From NCBI GenBank assembly GCA_902630465.1, contig CACOVJ010000005.1:1-58719 (forward strand): 58,719 nt of DNA, in the 5' to 3' direction. The notes below the pieces were generated by a model, which was not told the origin of the DNA, did no database searches, and saw only the letters and a list, made by a program, of their open reading frames with translations. The first letter of the stretch is position 1. Each line of letters opens with the position of its first letter. Source of the DNA: an uncultured Alphaproteobacteria bacterium (GTDB lineage Bacteria > Pseudomonadota > Alphaproteobacteria > HIMB59 > GCA-002718135). Both the position numbers and the translations under genes were made by a program. Positions 37,249-47,854 of this stretch are shown piece by piece.

Positions 37249-38069
37249 TGCTCAATAAATTTAAACCAATTACTCCAGGACTTCGAGGCACAGTTCTAGT
37301 ATCGAAGAAACATTTATCAAATGAAAAATCTGTAAAATCACTAACTAAACCTCTTCATTCTACTGGCGGTAGGAATAATCAAGGCAGAATTACTTCGAGA
37401 AGAATGGGTGGAGGCGTAAAAAGAAAATATAGACAAATAGATTTCAAAAGAAACAAAATTGATGTTTCTGCAGAAATTATTAGAAATGAGTACGATCCCA
37501 ATAGAACAGCTTTTATCTCTTTATTAAAATATCAAGATGGAGAATTACGATATATTATTTCTCCAAAAAATATTTCAGTAGGAGATAAAGTTATTTCTGG
37601 AGACAATGTTGAAATTAAGAACGGAAATTGTCTTCCAATAAAAAATATACCAATAGGTACTAATATTCATAATATAGAGTTGAAACCAGGCGCAGGAGCA
37701 CAACTTATAAGATCTGCAGGTTCTTCAGCTCAAATTGTATCAAAAGAAGATCCTTTTGTGCAAGTCAAACTTATATCTGGCGAAATCAGACATATAAATA
37801 AAAACTCAAAAGCAACCATAGGTGAAGTATCAAATTCAGATCAAAAAAATATTAAATTAGGCAAAGCAGGTAGGAAAAGATATTTAGGGTTTAGGCCTAA
37901 AGTTAGAGGTGTCGTAATGAATCCTGTAGATCATCCTCATGGAGGAGGAGAAGGAAGAACTTCTGGAGGTAGAAATCCGGTCACACCTTGGGGTGTTTCT
38001 ACAAAAGGTAAAAAAACTAGAAATAATAAAAAGACATCAGTCTTTATTATTAAGAGAAGGAAAAAATAA
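37248..38069 (+). CDS. rplB: 50S ribosomal protein L2
   Basis: 273-aa protein needed for peptidyl transfer and subunit joining. Signatures: GGRNNQGRITSRRMGGGVKRKYR, LKPGAGAQLIRSAGSSAQ, and the catalytic-region VMNPVDHPHGGGEGRTSGG with its conserved His. Confidence 0.98.
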   Translation: MLNKFKPITPGLRGTVLVSKKHLSNEKSVKSLTKPLHSTGGRNNQGRITSRRMGGGVKRKYRQIDFKRNKIDVSAEIIRNEYDPNRTAFISLLKYQDGELRYIISPKNISVGDKVISGDNVEIKNGNCLPIKNIPIGTNIHNIELKPGAGAQLIRSAGSSAQIVSKEDPFVQVKLISGEIRHINKNSKATIGEVSNSDQKNIKLGKAGRKRYLGFRPKVRGVVMNPVDHPHGGGEGRTSGGRNPVTPWGVSTKGKKTRNNKKTSVFIIKRRKK

Positions 38070-38351
38070 ATGACAAGATCAGTTTGGAAAGGGCCATTTG
38101 TAGATGCAAATTTGATTAAGAAAGCTGATAAAACATCTCAATCAGGTCGAAAAGAAGTAATCAAAACATGGTCAAGAAGATCTACTATTTTGCCACAATT
38201 TGTTGGGTTAACGTTTGGTGTTTACAACGGTCAAAAATTTGTACCAGTAACAGTGAATGAACAAATGGTTGGTCATAAGCTTGGTGAATTTTCCCCAACA
38301 AGATCTTTTAAAGGTCATACAGCCGCGGATAAGAAAGCAGAGAAAAAATGA
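38070..38351 (+). CDS. rpsS: 30S ribosomal protein S19
   Basis: 93-aa head protein beginning [15 protein letters not shown] and containing [15 protein letters not shown] and [16 protein letters not shown]. Abuts rplB and overlaps rplV by 4 bp. Confidence 0.98.
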   Translation: MTRSVWKGPFVDANLIKKADKTSQSGRKEVIKTWSRRSTILPQFVGLTFGVYNGQKFVPVTVNEQMVGHKLGEFSPTRSFKGHTAADKKAEKK

Positions 38352-38719
38352 GTCAAGATAATACAACAGCAATTGCTAGAGATAATATGGTAAGAGTAAG
38401 TCCTCAAAAACTCAGCTTGATTGTAAATAGTATAGTCAATAAGAAAGTAAGTTCTGCAATAAACCAACTTACCTATTCAGAAAAAAGAATTTCAAAAAAT
38501 GTTCTTAAAGTATTAAATGCAGCAATTGCAAATGCTGAAAATAACAAACAATTAGATATAGATAATCTTTTTATTAAAGAAGCCTTTATTGGTAAAAGTA
38601 TGCGAATGAAAAGATGGAGGCCTAGAGCAAAGGGTCGTGCTGGATCGATAATTAAACCTTTTAGCAAAATAACTATTATTGTTGAAGAAAGAATTAATAA
38701 AAATAAGGAAAAAAATTAA
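38348..38719 (+). CDS. rplV: 50S ribosomal protein L22
   Basis: 123-aa exit-tunnel protein. [26 protein letters not shown] and [20 protein letters not shown] (beta-hairpin reaching the tunnel) are clear. Overlaps the rpsC start by one base. Confidence 0.97.
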   Translation: MSQDNTTAIARDNMVRVSPQKLSLIVNSIVNKKVSSAINQLTYSEKRISKNVLKVLNAAIANAENNKQLDIDNLFIKEAFIGKSMRMKRWRPRAKGRAGSIIKPFSKITIIVEERINKNKEKN

Positions 38720-39396
38720 TGGGACAAAAAGTAAATCCACACGGAATTAGGCTAGGTATAAACAAAACTTGGTCATCAAGATGGTTCTCTAAAAGTGAGT
38801 ATACAAAATTGCTTCATCAGGATTTAAAAATAAAATCTTATGTGGAAAGCAAACTTAAAAATGCAAGTATCTCAAAAATTAATATTGAGAGAGCTGCAAA
38901 AAAATTAAGGTTATCAATTTATAGTTCTAGGCCAGGAATAATTATAGGCAAAAAAGGCGCCGACATAGAAACTTTAAAAAATAAGTTATCGCAGATGTCA
39001 AATTTAGAAGTTTTTCTGGATATTAAAGAAGTGAGAAAACCTGAGGTTGAAGCAAAACTAGTAGCAGAAAATATTGCAAATCAATTAGAGAAAAGAATTT
39101 CATTTAGAAGAGCAATGAAAAAAGCTGTGCAATCAGCAATGCGATTAGGGGCAAAAGGAGTAAAAGTTGTTTGTAGTGGTAGATTGGGTGGAGCTGAGAT
39201 AGCTAGAACTGAAAAATATCACGAAGGTAGCGTCCCACTTCACACACTCAGAGGTGACATTGATTATGCAACAGCTGAAGCTGATACAACATATGGTATA
39301 TGTGGGATAAAAGTTTGGATTAACAAAGGTGAAATTTTAATTAAAGATCCTTATGCAAGTGAAAAAAAACAAATTGATCAAGGCAGTGTAAGATAA
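38719..39396 (+). CDS. rpsC: 30S ribosomal protein S3
   Basis: 225-aa mRNA-entry protein. [14 protein letters not shown] at the start, the KH-domain GXXG in [19 protein letters not shown], and [31 protein letters not shown] in the C-terminal half. Shares one base with rplP. Confidence 0.98.
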   Translation: MGQKVNPHGIRLGINKTWSSRWFSKSEYTKLLHQDLKIKSYVESKLKNASISKINIERAAKKLRLSIYSSRPGIIIGKKGADIETLKNKLSQMSNLEVFLDIKEVRKPEVEAKLVAENIANQLEKRISFRRAMKKAVQSAMRLGAKGVKVVCSGRLGGAEIARTEKYHEGSVPLHTLRGDIDYATAEADTTYGICGIKVWINKGEILIKDPYASEKKQIDQGSVR

Positions 39397-39812
39397 TGAA
39401 TATGCTATCTCCAAAAAAAACTAAGTTTAGAAAGCAATTCAAAGGCAGAATTCATGGTAACTCTAAAGGTAATTATGCTCTTACTTACGGTAGCTATGGT
39501 TTAAAAGCCATGGAACCTGAAAGAGTAACTTCAAGGCAAATTGAGGCTGCTAGAAAAGCTATAACAAGATATCTTAAAAGAGCAGGGAGAATGTGGATTA
39601 GAATTTTTCCTGATGTTCCAGTATCTAAAAAACCTGCAGAAGTCAGAATGGGTAAGGGTAAAGGTTCGATCGAATTTTGGGCTTGTAGAGTTAAGCCTGG
39701 CAGAATTATGTTTGAAGTTGATGGTGTTGATTTAAATGACGCAAAAAAAGCAATGACTCTTGCAGCCGCCAAACTTCCAATTAAATGTAAATTTGTGGAA
39801 AGAAATATATGA
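39396..39812 (+). CDS. rplP: 50S ribosomal protein L16
   Basis: 138-aa protein near the A-site tRNA elbow. The usual N-terminus [16 protein letters not shown] begins at a second ATG (39402), so the start is 39396 or 39402. [27 protein letters not shown] is conserved. Overlaps rpmC by 4 bp. Confidence 0.97.
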   Translation: MNMLSPKKTKFRKQFKGRIHGNSKGNYALTYGSYGLKAMEPERVTSRQIEAARKAITRYLKRAGRMWIRIFPDVPVSKKPAEVRMGKGKGSIEFWACRVKPGRIMFEVDGVDLNDAKKAMTLAAAKLPIKCKFVERNI

Positions 39813-40009
39813 TTAATAAAAAAGAAAATACAAAAAATATTTCAAAACTTAAGAATGAAATCTTAGATCTAAAGAAAAATATATTAAATCTTAAATTCCA
39901 AAAATCATCTGGCCAACTAGAAAAAACTCATAATTTAAAAAAAGCAAAAAAAAATATAGCCCAACTAAAAACACAGATTGGCAAAATAAGTGGAGAAAAA
40001 AATGCCTAA
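39809..40009 (+). CDS. rpmC: 50S ribosomal protein L29
   Basis: 66-aa two-helix tunnel-exit protein; [25 protein letters not shown] matches the family core. Very lysine-rich, like other proteins of this genome. The last 8 bp overlap rpsQ. Confidence 0.93.
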   Translation: MINKKENTKNISKLKNEILDLKKNILNLKFQKSSGQLEKTHNLKKAKKNIAQLKTQIGKISGEKNA

Positions 40010-40247
40010 AAGATTACTAACTGGAACAGTAGTTTCATCAAACTCAAATAAAACAATAGTCGTTAAAGTTATCAGAAAAGTAAAACACAAATTGTATAGA
40101 AAAATAATAAGTAGGTCAAAAAAATATCATGCACATGATGAAAAAAATGAATTTAATGTAGGAGATACAGTATCTATTGTGGAGACCAAACCAATTTCTA
40201 AATTAAAAACATGGCAAGTATTATCACAAAATGAGGTTCAAAAATGA
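40002..40247 (+). CDS. rpsQ: 30S ribosomal protein S17
   Basis: 81-aa OB-fold protein: [23 protein letters not shown] and [18 protein letters not shown]...[11 protein letters not shown] used the ATG at 40002; an upstream ATG at 39990 lies well inside rpmC. Overlaps rplN by 4 bp. Confidence 0.96.
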   Translation: MPKRLLTGTVVSSNSNKTIVVKVIRKVKHKLYRKIISRSKKYHAHDEKNEFNVGDTVSIVETKPISKLKTWQVLSQNEVQK

Positions 40248-40612
40248 TTCAAATGCAATCTAAACTTTTTGTTGCAGATAATTCTGGAGCAAGAAAGATC
40301 CAGTGTATAAAAGTTCTTGGTGGTTCAAAAAGAAAATCTGCCTCAATTGGTGATATTATTGTAGTTTCAATTAAAGATGCAATACCTAGGGCAAAAGTTA
40401 AAAAGGGCGATGTATATAAAGCAGTAATAGTTAGAACCTCAAAAGACTTTCAAAGGACTGACGGTACATCAATACGATTTGATAAAAATGCAGCAGTTTT
40501 ACTTGATAAGCAAGAAGAACCTATAGCTACAAGAATATTTGGACCGGTTACAAGAGAATTGAGAAACAAAAAATTTATGAAAATAATTAGTCTTGCTCCG
40601 GAGGTACTTTAA
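40244..40612 (+). CDS. rplN: 50S ribosomal protein L14
   Basis: 122-aa protein at the subunit interface beginning [27 protein letters not shown], with the late [11 protein letters not shown] block. One-base overlap with rplX. Confidence 0.98.
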   Translation: MIQMQSKLFVADNSGARKIQCIKVLGGSKRKSASIGDIIVVSIKDAIPRAKVKKGDVYKAVIVRTSKDFQRTDGTSIRFDKNAAVLLDKQEEPIATRIFGPVTRELRNKKFMKIISLAPEVL

Positions 40613-40926
40613 TGATTTTGAAACTTAAATTAAAAAAAGGGGATGAAGTAATTGTCCTTGCAGGAAAAGATAAAGGAAAAAAGGGTAAGATTATTAAGGT
40701 ATTGCCGAAACTAAATAAAGCCATAGTTTCTGAAATTAACAAGGTTAAAAAAAATCAAAAACCAGATAATAATCAACCAGGTGGTATTATTGAAAAAGAG
40801 ATGCCAATTCATATTTCAAATCTATCGTATTTTGATTCTGCATCCAATAAACCAGTTAGAATTGGATTTAGAATTGCAGATAATAAAAAAGTTAGATTTA
40901 ACAAGTCATCAGGTAAGGATATTTAG
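40612..40926 (+). CDS. rplX: 50S ribosomal protein L24
   Basis: 104-aa KOW-domain assembly initiator: [20 protein letters not shown] near the start, [15 protein letters not shown] and a final RIGFRI segment. Confidence 0.96.
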   Translation: MILKLKLKKGDEVIVLAGKDKGKKGKIIKVLPKLNKAIVSEINKVKKNQKPDNNQPGGIIEKEMPIHISNLSYFDSASNKPVRIGFRIADNKKVRFNKSSGKDI

Positions 40927-40928
40927 TT

Positions 40929-41480
40929 ATGAGTAGACTATTAGAAGAATACAAAAATAATATAAAATCTGATTTAATGACAAAACTAAACCTCAAGAAC
41001 GTCCATGAGGTTCCTAAGATAGAAAAAATTACTTTGAATATGGGTATTGGAGAAGCAAAGGATGAAAGCAAGTTAATTGACAAAGCTATTGAAGACCTCA
41101 GTTTAATTGCAGGTCAGAAAGCAATTAAAACAAAAGCAAAAAAAGCAATTTCCGGTTTTAAAATCCGTGCAGGAATGCCTCTTGGCGCAATGGTTACTTT
41201 AAGGAATAAAATAATGTACGAGTTTCTAGACAGATTAATTAACATTGCAATACCAAGAATAAGAGATTTCAGAGGTCTAAATCCAAACAGTTTTGATGGT
41301 AATGGAAATTACTCTCTCGGCATTAAAGAGCATATTATATTTCCTGAAATTAATTTTGATAAAATTGATAAAGTTAGAGGTTTAGATATAACAATATGTA
41401 CATCATCAAATAAAAATGAAGAAGCACTTACACTTTTAAAGAGCTTCAACATGCCCTTTAAAGAAAAAAATATAAATTAG
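40929..41480 (+). CDS. rplE: 50S ribosomal protein L5
   Basis: 183-aa 5S rRNA-binding protein. [20 protein letters not shown], the [20 protein letters not shown] block and [29 protein letters not shown] are family-typical. Confidence 0.98.
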   Translation: MSRLLEEYKNNIKSDLMTKLNLKNVHEVPKIEKITLNMGIGEAKDESKLIDKAIEDLSLIAGQKAIKTKAKKAISGFKIRAGMPLGAMVTLRNKIMYEFLDRLINIAIPRIRDFRGLNPNSFDGNGNYSLGIKEHIIFPEINFDKIDKVRGLDITICTSSNKNEEALTLLKSFNMPFKEKNIN

Positions 41481-41487
41481 GAGTAAA

Positions 41488-41793
41488 ATGGCAAAAGCAA
41501 GTTCAATACAAAAAAATATCTCAAGGTTGAAACTAATTGATAAATTAAGAAAAAAAAGAAAAATTCTTAAATCTAAAATTAAAGATAAAAATTTATCAAT
41601 AGAGGAACGAATTGTTTTTCAAAATAAATTAAACGAGTTACCAAAAAACAGTTCTGCTATAAGACACAGAAATAGATGTGAATTAACAGGTAGATCTAGA
41701 GGTGTATATAGAAAATTTGGATTATCTAGAATTAAAATTAGAGAGTTATCAATGTCTGGTGATTTACCAGGAGTTGTTAAATCTAGTTGGTAA
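41488..41793 (+). CDS. rpsN: 30S ribosomal protein S14 (zinc-free type)
   Basis: 101-aa long-form S14 ending [43 protein letters not shown]. Only one cysteine is present, so the zinc-binding CxxC pairs of the short form are absent. AGGAG at 41480-41484 precedes the ATG. Confidence 0.97.
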   Translation: MAKASSIQKNISRLKLIDKLRKKRKILKSKIKDKNLSIEERIVFQNKLNELPKNSSAIRHRNRCELTGRSRGVYRKFGLSRIKIRELSMSGDLPGVVKSSW

Positions 41794-41800
41794 GGGAGGA
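41794..41800 (+). promoter_or_regulatory. Strong Shine-Dalgarno for rpsH
   Basis: GGGAGGA directly after the rpsN stop, 7 bases before the ATG at 41808. It fixes the rpsH start at MAFNDALS rather than at in-frame codons overlapping rpsN. Confidence 0.6.
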
Positions 41801-41807
41801 TAAAGTA

Positions 41808-42206
41808 ATGGCTTTTAATGATGCACTTTCAGACATGTTAGCAAGAATAAAAAATGCTCATCGTGCAAAAAAATCTTACACTTCATGCTTTAAATCAAAA
41901 CTAAATTTAAATGTTTTAACCGTTCTAAAAAATGAGGGGTATATAAGAGATTTTAAAGATATTGAAGAAAGAAAAGGGATTAACTTTATCAAAATAGATT
42001 TAAAATATTATAATGGCGATCCTGTTATAAAAAAAATTAAAAGAATATCTAAGCCAGGTATAAGAGTTTATTCAAAAATATCTGAATTAGAAAAACCCTA
42101 TGGCGGTTTAGGGATATCAATTCTTTCTACACCAAAGGGTGTAATGTCTGATCAACAGGCAAGAAAGAATAATGTGGGCGGAGAGGTTCTCTGTGAGGTA
42201 TTTTAA
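41808..42206 (+). CDS. rpsH: 30S ribosomal protein S8
   Basis: 132-aa central-domain assembly protein and, in many bacteria, repressor of the spc operon. MAFNDALSDMLARIKNAH at the start and YGGLGISILSTPKGVMSDQQARKNNVGGEVLCEVF at the end. Shares one base with rplF. Confidence 0.98.
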   Translation: MAFNDALSDMLARIKNAHRAKKSYTSCFKSKLNLNVLTVLKNEGYIRDFKDIEERKGINFIKIDLKYYNGDPVIKKIKRISKPGIRVYSKISELEKPYGGLGISILSTPKGVMSDQQARKNNVGGEVLCEVF

Positions 42207-42736
42207 TGTCTAGAATAGCAAAAAATAGTATCAGGTTTGATAAAGATACGATCTGCAAATTTGAAGATAGCATTTTTACAGCAAAAGGAAAACTTGGTGA
42301 AATGCAACTGAGTATAAAATCAAACTTTACAATTGATATTAAGGAAAGTGAAATCTTTATTATTCCCAATAATAATACTAAAAATGATCCTAACTGGGGC
42401 ACAACTAGAGCATTAGTAGCTAATATTATTCAAGGAGTATCGCAGGGTTTCAAAAAGACTTTAGAGCTAAATGGCACTGGTTACAGAGCAAGTGTTTCAG
42501 GTTCAACTCTTAAACTCCAACTTGGTTATAGCCATGATATAAATTATGAAATTCCAAAAGAAGTTAAAGTTGAATGCCCAAAACAGAATATAATAAATTT
42601 ATCAAGTTTTGACAAAGAAAAACTAGGAGCAGCTGCAGCAAAAATAAGATCTTACAGAAAGCCTGAGCCTTTCAAGGGCAAAGGAATAAAATATAGCGAT
42701 GAGTTTATATTTAGAAAAGAAGGAAAGAAAAAATAG
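42206..42736 (+). CDS. rplF: 50S ribosomal protein L6
   Basis: 176-aa protein beside the sarcin-ricin loop. GVSQGFKKTLELNGTGYRASV (residues near 75-95) and the C-terminal RSYRKPEPFKGKGIKYSDE signature are present. Confidence 0.98.
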   Translation: MSRIAKNSIRFDKDTICKFEDSIFTAKGKLGEMQLSIKSNFTIDIKESEIFIIPNNNTKNDPNWGTTRALVANIIQGVSQGFKKTLELNGTGYRASVSGSTLKLQLGYSHDINYEIPKEVKVECPKQNIINLSSFDKEKLGAAAAKIRSYRKPEPFKGKGIKYSDEFIFRKEGKKK

Positions 42737-42741
42737 TCAAT

Positions 42742-43074
42742 ATGAAAACTAGATCTCAGAAAATAAGATACAAAATTAAGAAATTCTCAAATAGAAACAG
42801 GTTATCTGTATTTAAATCAAACAACCATATATATGCACAATTGATTGATGATGGTAAAGGGGTGACTTTAGCAAGTTCAGGATCTATTCAATCTGAAATA
42901 AAAAATCAAAAATTGAATAAAAAAGAACTTGCAGAGCTTATTGGCAAAGAGATTGCAAAAAAAATTATTTCTTGTGGAATTAAAGAAGTTAAATTTGACA
43001 GAGGTAAATACAAATATCATGGATTAATTAAAATACTTGCTGAAGCAGCAAGAAAAGAAGGTCTAAATTTTTAG
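42742..43074 (+). CDS. rplR: 50S ribosomal protein L18
   Basis: 110-aa 5S rRNA-binding protein, shorter than the usual ~117-120 aa. [20 protein letters not shown] and [26 protein letters not shown] are conserved. Confidence 0.96.
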   Translation: MKTRSQKIRYKIKKFSNRNRLSVFKSNNHIYAQLIDDGKGVTLASSGSIQSEIKNQKLNKKELAELIGKEIAKKIISCGIKEVKFDRGKYKYHGLIKILAEAARKEGLNF

Positions 43075-43083
43075 GGGTACAAT

Positions 43084-43596
43084 ATGTTTGAAAACGATAA
43101 ATCAGATTTTACAGAACACTTAGTAACAATTAATAGAGTTGCTAAAGTTGTTAAAGGAGGAAGAAGGTTTGGATTTGCTGCAATAATGATAGTTGGTGAT
43201 AGCAAGGGTAGAGTTGGTATAGGCACTGGTAAAGCCAAAGAGGTTCCAGAAGCTGTTAGAAAAGCTACTGAAAATGCAAAAACAAAAATGGTTAGAGTAC
43301 ATCTCAAGGAAAATAGAACTATACATCATGATATTGTTGGGAGATTTGGGGCAGGAAAAGTAATCTTAAGATCTGCTGCTCCAGGTACTGGTATAATTGC
43401 AGGAGGCCCAATGAGGGCATTATTTGAATCATTAGGTATAAAAGATGTTGTAGCTAAATCTACAGGTACATCAAATCCGCACAATATGTTAAAAGCAACT
43501 TTCAATGCATTCAAGATGTCAGAGTCTCCAAAATCAGTAGCTTCTAAGAGATCATTAAAAGTAAATCAAATAACTGCAAATAAATCAGACAATTAA
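43084..43596 (+). CDS. rpsE: 30S ribosomal protein S5
   Basis: 170-aa accuracy-centre protein: [37 protein letters not shown] and [18 protein letters not shown]. Only one base separates its stop from rplO, so rpmD (L30), which normally sits here, is missing. Confidence 0.98.
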   Translation: MFENDKSDFTEHLVTINRVAKVVKGGRRFGFAAIMIVGDSKGRVGIGTGKAKEVPEAVRKATENAKTKMVRVHLKENRTIHHDIVGRFGAGKVILRSAAPGTGIIAGGPMRALFESLGIKDVVAKSTGTSNPHNMLKATFNAFKMSESPKSVASKRSLKVNQITANKSDN

Positions 43597-43597
43597 T

Positions 43598-44056
43598 ATG
43601 AAAATAAATCAATTAAAGTCCAATAAAACTTCAAATAAAACTCGCAAAAGACTTGGCAGAGGTGCGGGTTCTGGTTTAGGCAAGACCGCTGGTAGAGGTG
43701 TTAAAGGACAAAAATCTAGATCTGGTGTCTCCATAAATGGTTTTGAAGGTGGTCAAATGCCTCTTTATAGAAGACTTCCTAAAAGAGGTTTTAAAAATCC
43801 TTTTAAATTAAAAGTTCAACAAATTAATTTTAATACTTTGAACTCAATAATTTTAAAACATAGTCTTGATAAAAATCAAATAAGTGAAAAAGATTTATTT
43901 GAAAAAAAAATATTTAATAAGTCAAAAGGAAAGTTAAAACTATTAAATGTTGGTAAAATTGAAGAAACAATAAATATTGAAATTTCATACGCCTCAAAAA
44001 AAGCTATAGAGATGGTCGAAAAGCTTGGTGGAAAAGTAAATATCATTAAAAAGTAA
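43598..44056 (+). CDS. rplO: 50S ribosomal protein L15
   Basis: 152-aa assembly protein. N-terminal extension [27 protein letters not shown] and [19 protein letters not shown] are diagnostic. One-base overlap with secY. Confidence 0.97.
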   Translation: MKINQLKSNKTSNKTRKRLGRGAGSGLGKTAGRGVKGQKSRSGVSINGFEGGQMPLYRRLPKRGFKNPFKLKVQQINFNTLNSIILKHSLDKNQISEKDLFEKKIFNKSKGKLKLLNVGKIEETINIEISYASKKAIEMVEKLGGKVNIIKK

Positions 44057-45396
44057 TGGCCACTGCTGCAGATAGATTAGCTAATAACTTAAATTTTGGA
44101 GCTTTAGGTAAAGCTACTGAATTGAGGCAAAGATTATTATTTACATTAGGAGCTCTTATTGTTTTTAGGCTTGGTACATTCTTGCCTATACCTGGTATTA
44201 ACCCTATTGCTCTTCAACAATTTTTTGAACAACAATCATCAGGTATTTTAGGTATTTTTGATACATTCTCTGGGGGAGCCTTAGGTCGTATGGGTATATT
44301 TGCCTTAGGTGTAATGCCATACATATCATCATCAATTATTATGACATTAATGCAATCTGCTATACCTTACCTAAAATCTCTTAAAGAACAAGGCACAAAA
44401 GGAAGAAAGCAACTTCTTCAATATTCAAGATATCTTACAGTTATTATAGCTGCCTTGCAGGGTTATGGTGTATCCATTGGGCTTGAGTCAATGCAGACAA
44501 TGTATGGCAACATAGTATTTGAACCTGGCATGTTTTTTAGAATAACGACAGTAATTACTTTAGTGGGTGGAACAATTTTTTTAATGTGGCTTGGTGAGCA
44601 AATTACTTCTAGAGGAGTTGGTAATGGTATATCACTAATCATTACTGCAGGTATTATTGCTAATCTACCCAGTGCTTTTGTAAGCACACTGCAACTGGGG
44701 AGAACTGGAGAATTAAGTATAGCTTTTATTTTAGGAATTTTAATTCTAATTCTTTTACTAATTATATTTATTGTTTTTGTAGAAAAAGCCCAAAGAAGAT
44801 TACCTGTACAATATCCAAAAAGACAAGTAGGAAATAAAATATACGGAGGTCAAAGTTCTCATTTACCCCTTAAAATTAATACTGCTGGTGTTATTCCTGT
44901 AATTTTTGCATCCTCAATTTTACTTTTGCCAAACACTATGTCTGGATTTGGTGCAGGATCCTCTAGTGATATTTTCATTTTAATTTCAAGCTATTTAGGA
45001 AGAGGTCAACCGTTGTATCTTTTATTTTATGCATCAATGATAGTTTTTTTTGCATTCTTTTATACAGGGATCGTTTTTAATCCTGACGAACAAGCAGAAA
45101 ATTTAAGAAAATATGGAGGATTTATACCAGGAATTAGACCTGGTGAAAATACTGCTAAATATATTGAATTTGTATTAACAAGGATAACAACAATTGGTAC
45201 AATATACCTTGCTTTTGTTGCATTATTACCAGAATTTTTGTTATCAAGAACTTCAATACCATTTTATTTAGGTGGAACAGCTTTACTAATTGTTGTTGTA
45301 GTTATGATAGATTTTATTACGCAAGTGCAGTCTCATTTGTTTCAACATCAATATGAAAATCTTCTTAAAAAAACAAAATTAAAAGGCAGAAGATAA
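44056..45396 (+). CDS. secY: Protein translocase subunit SecY
   Basis: 446-aa channel-forming inner-membrane protein with ten helices. Family landmarks are LGTFLPIPGINP, ALGVMPYISSSIIMTLM, TSRGVGNGISLII, the plug and C4-C5 loop region near VEKAQRRLPVQYPKRQ, and NPDEQAENLRKYGGFIPGIRPG. It works with secE (20995). The stop is followed at once by adk. Confidence 0.98.
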   Translation: MATAADRLANNLNFGALGKATELRQRLLFTLGALIVFRLGTFLPIPGINPIALQQFFEQQSSGILGIFDTFSGGALGRMGIFALGVMPYISSSIIMTLMQSAIPYLKSLKEQGTKGRKQLLQYSRYLTVIIAALQGYGVSIGLESMQTMYGNIVFEPGMFFRITTVITLVGGTIFLMWLGEQITSRGVGNGISLIITAGIIANLPSAFVSTLQLGRTGELSIAFILGILILILLLIIFIVFVEKAQRRLPVQYPKRQVGNKIYGGQSSHLPLKINTAGVIPVIFASSILLLPNTMSGFGAGSSSDIFILISSYLGRGQPLYLLFYASMIVFFAFFYTGIVFNPDEQAENLRKYGGFIPGIRPGENTAKYIEFVLTRITTIGTIYLAFVALLPEFLLSRTSIPFYLGGTALLIVVVVMIDFITQVQSHLFQHQYENLLKKTKLKGRR

Positions 45397-45397
45397 A

Positions 45398-45970
45398 TTG
45401 ACTAGTATTATTTTTTTTGGCCCACCTGGGGCTGGGAAAGGAACGCAAGCAAAAAAAATATCAACCTTTTTAAACTTACCACACATTTCTACTGGTGATG
45501 TATTAAGGTCAAAAATAAAACAAAATGACCAGCTTGCATTAGAACTAAAAAAGATAATGACAAGTGGTAAATTAGTTTCTGATGAAATTTTAAACAAGAT
45601 TGTCTTAGATAAACTTTTAAATGATTGTAGAAGCGGTTTTATTCTTGATGGATATCCAAGAACACTTCATCAATCACAGTTTCTTAATGATTTTTTAGAA
45701 CAATCAAAAATTAAACTAAGCTATATATTTAATATAGATATTGATTTTAAAATTTTAGAAGAAAGGATACTCAAAAGATCAAAAGAAGAAAATAGGGATG
45801 ATGATGATATTGATGTAATAAAGGTCAGATATCAAGCATATTTGGATACTACTCAAAAAGTATCAGACCACTACATGGAAAATAATAAGGATATTTTCTA
45901 TAATATACATGGTGATGACAAAATCGATGAAATCACAAATAAAATCATTAAAATACTTAAAAATGATTAA
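45398..45970 (+). CDS. adk: Adenylate kinase, short form
   Basis: Interconverts ATP+AMP and 2 ADP. 190 aa, with P-loop FGPPGAGKGTQA near residue 7, AMP-site LPHISTGDVLR and FILDGYPRT. The LID is short (after RILKRSKEEN), with no zinc cysteines, so it lacks the ~30-residue LID of the E. coli enzyme. It starts at TTG, 1 base after the secY stop. An 83-bp gap with promoter-like bases follows. Confidence 0.96.
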   Translation: MTSIIFFGPPGAGKGTQAKKISTFLNLPHISTGDVLRSKIKQNDQLALELKKIMTSGKLVSDEILNKIVLDKLLNDCRSGFILDGYPRTLHQSQFLNDFLEQSKIKLSYIFNIDIDFKILEERILKRSKEENRDDDDIDVIKVRYQAYLDTTQKVSDHYMENNKDIFYNIHGDDKIDEITNKIIKILKND

Positions 45971-45998
45971 ATTCTGCCATTATTCACCATATCTTCAC

Positions 45999-46026
45999 TT
46001 GACTTTAGCCTTATTAATCATGTATT
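45999..46026 (+). promoter_or_regulatory. Candidate promoter before rpsM (alpha operon)
   Basis: TTGACT at 45999-46004 and TGTATT at 46021-46026 with 16-bp spacing, inside the 83-bp adk-rpsM gap, the longest gap in the S10-spc-alpha run. The nonamer CTTGACTTT matches the one before rpsL. Confidence 0.45.
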
Positions 46027-46053
46027 CACCCTCATTTATTTTCAATCATTGTT

Positions 46054-46434
46054 ATGGCTAGAATATCTGGAGTAAATATACCTACAAACAAAAAAGTGCA
46101 CATTGCACTAACATATATATTTGGAATTGGTAATAAAATAGCTACAGATATTTGTGGAGACGCATCAATAGATTTATCTAAAAGAGTCAGCGAATTAAAT
46201 GACGATGAGCTAAATAAAATTAGAGATTTAATTGATAATAAGTATTCTGTTGAAGGAGATTTAAGAAGAAAAATTTCAATGGACATTAAAAGATTAAACG
46301 ATTTAGGTTGCTATCGAGGTTTAAGACACAGAAAAAAGTTGCCAGTTAGAGGCCAAAGAACACACACCAATGCGAGAACTCGAAAAGGTAAAGCAGTAGC
46401 AATTGCAGGAAAGAAAAAGGTTACAAAAGGATAA
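46054..46434 (+). CDS. rpsM: 30S ribosomal protein S13
   Basis: 126-aa head protein contacting P-site tRNA and L5. [10 protein letters not shown] and [42 protein letters not shown] are diagnostic. No clear Shine-Dalgarno precedes the ATG. Confidence 0.98.
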   Translation: MARISGVNIPTNKKVHIALTYIFGIGNKIATDICGDASIDLSKRVSELNDDELNKIRDLIDNKYSVEGDLRRKISMDIKRLNDLGCYRGLRHRKKLPVRGQRTHTNARTRKGKAVAIAGKKKVTKG

Positions 46435-46815
46435 ATGGCCGAGAAAAAAAAAGCTAAAGTCAAAAAAAAGGTATCAGCTGGAGTTGCTCATATTGTATCA
46501 TCGTTTAACAACACTATAATTACAATATCTGATGAAAAAGGAAATGCTCTTGCATGGTCATCTGCTGGTCATAAAGGTTTCAAAGGATCAAGAAAATCTA
46601 CACCTTATGCAGCACAAATTGCAGCTGAGGATGTGGGAAATAAAGTCAAAGAATATGGTATAAAATCATTAAAAGTAGAAGTTTCTGGTCCGGGATCGGG
46701 GAGAGAATCAGCATTGAGATCTCTACAAACTATTGGTTATGTAATAACTTCAATTAAAGATGTTACTCCAATCCCACATAATGGATGTAGACCTAGAAAA
46801 AGAAGAAGAGTTTAA
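46435..46815 (+). CDS. rpsK: 30S ribosomal protein S11
   Basis: 126-aa platform protein: [40 protein letters not shown] and [14 protein letters not shown] near the C-terminal tail. Starts on the base after the rpsM stop. Confidence 0.98.
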   Translation: MAEKKKAKVKKKVSAGVAHIVSSFNNTIITISDEKGNALAWSSAGHKGFKGSRKSTPYAAQIAAEDVGNKVKEYGIKSLKVEVSGPGSGRESALRSLQTIGYVITSIKDVTPIPHNGCRPRKRRRV

Positions 46816-46831
46816 AATAAGGAGTAATTAA

Positions 46832-47854
46832 GTGTTACAAAAAAACTGGAGTGAATTAATTAAACCAAGTAAAATGGAAGTTAATGTTGAAGAAAGTAAT
46901 GGTAAGGTTGGTATTTTAACAGCAGAACCATTAGAAAGAGGATTTGGCCTTACTTTAGGTAATGCAATTAGAAGAATTCTACTTTCCTCATTACAAGGTG
47001 CTGCAATTACTTCTATTAAAATCAAAGGTGTTGTTCATGAGTTTTCTACTATTCCTGGTGTTAAAGAAGATTTAACAGATATTCTACTAAATCTTAAAAC
47101 AGTTGCAGTAAAAGTACATTCTCCAGGATTAAAAAAAATGTATTTAAAATCATCTGGCTCAGGTGAGCTTAGAGCAGGTAATTTTGAAACTGACTCTGAA
47201 ACTGAAATAATGAACCCTGACCAACTTATTATGACTCTTGACTCAAATGCTGATATAGAAATCGAAGCAAATGTTGAAACGGGTAAGGGTTACGTTTCAG
47301 CTGATGTAGCTGAAGATGAAAATAAAATTATTGGTGAAATAAAACTAGACGCAATGTTTAGCCCAGTTGTAAAAACTTCTTATAAAGTTGAAAATAGTAG
47401 AGTTGGTCAAGTCACTGACTATGATAAACTAATTTTTGAGGTCGAAACAAATGGTGTAATTTCTCCAGATGACGCAATTGCTTTAGCTGCAAGAATATTA
47501 CAAGACCAATTACAACCCTTCATTAACTTTGATGAACCTGAAGTAACACCAGATCAATCTCAGGTGGAAAAACTCTCATTTAACTCCAATCTTTTGAAGA
47601 AAGTTGAAGAATTGGAGCTCTCTGTAAGGTCTGCAAATTGTCTAAAAAATGATAATATTATTTACATTGGCGACTTAGTTCAAAAATCTGAATCAGAAAT
47701 GTTAAGAACTCCAAATTTTGGAAGAAAATCATTAAATGAAATTAAAGAAGTTCTTCAACAGATGGAACTAAATCTTGGAATGTCAGTTCCAGATTGGCCA
47801 CCAGAAAATATTGATGAACTAGCAAAAAAATACGAAGACCCTTTTAACAAATAA
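46832..47854 (+). CDS. rpoA: RNA polymerase alpha subunit
   Basis: 340 aa. The N-terminal dimerisation domain has [28 protein letters not shown] and [12 protein letters not shown]. The C-terminal DNA-contacting domain has [27 protein letters not shown] and [18 protein letters not shown]. Starts with GTG, preceded by AAGGAG at 46818-46823. Confidence 0.98.
   Translation: MLQKNWSELIKPSKMEVNVEESNGKVGILTAEPLERGFGLTLGNAIRRILLSSLQGAAITSIKIKGVVHEFSTIPGVKEDLTDILLNLKTVAVKVHSPGLKKMYLKSSGSGELRAGNFETDSETEIMNPDQLIMTLDSNADIEIEANVETGKGYVSADVAEDENKIIGEIKLDAMFSPVVKTSYKVENSRVGQVTDYDKLIFEVETNGVISPDDAIALAARILQDQLQPFINFDEPEVTPDQSQVEKLSFNSNLLKKVEELELSVRSANCLKNDNIIYIGDLVQKSESEMLRTPNFGRKSLNEIKEVLQQMELNLGMSVPDWPPENIDELAKKYEDPFNK

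Noticed and set aside
43590-43600. Hidden short rpmD gene between rpsE and rplO
   Set aside because: Only one base separates the two genes, so no L30 frame can exist there.
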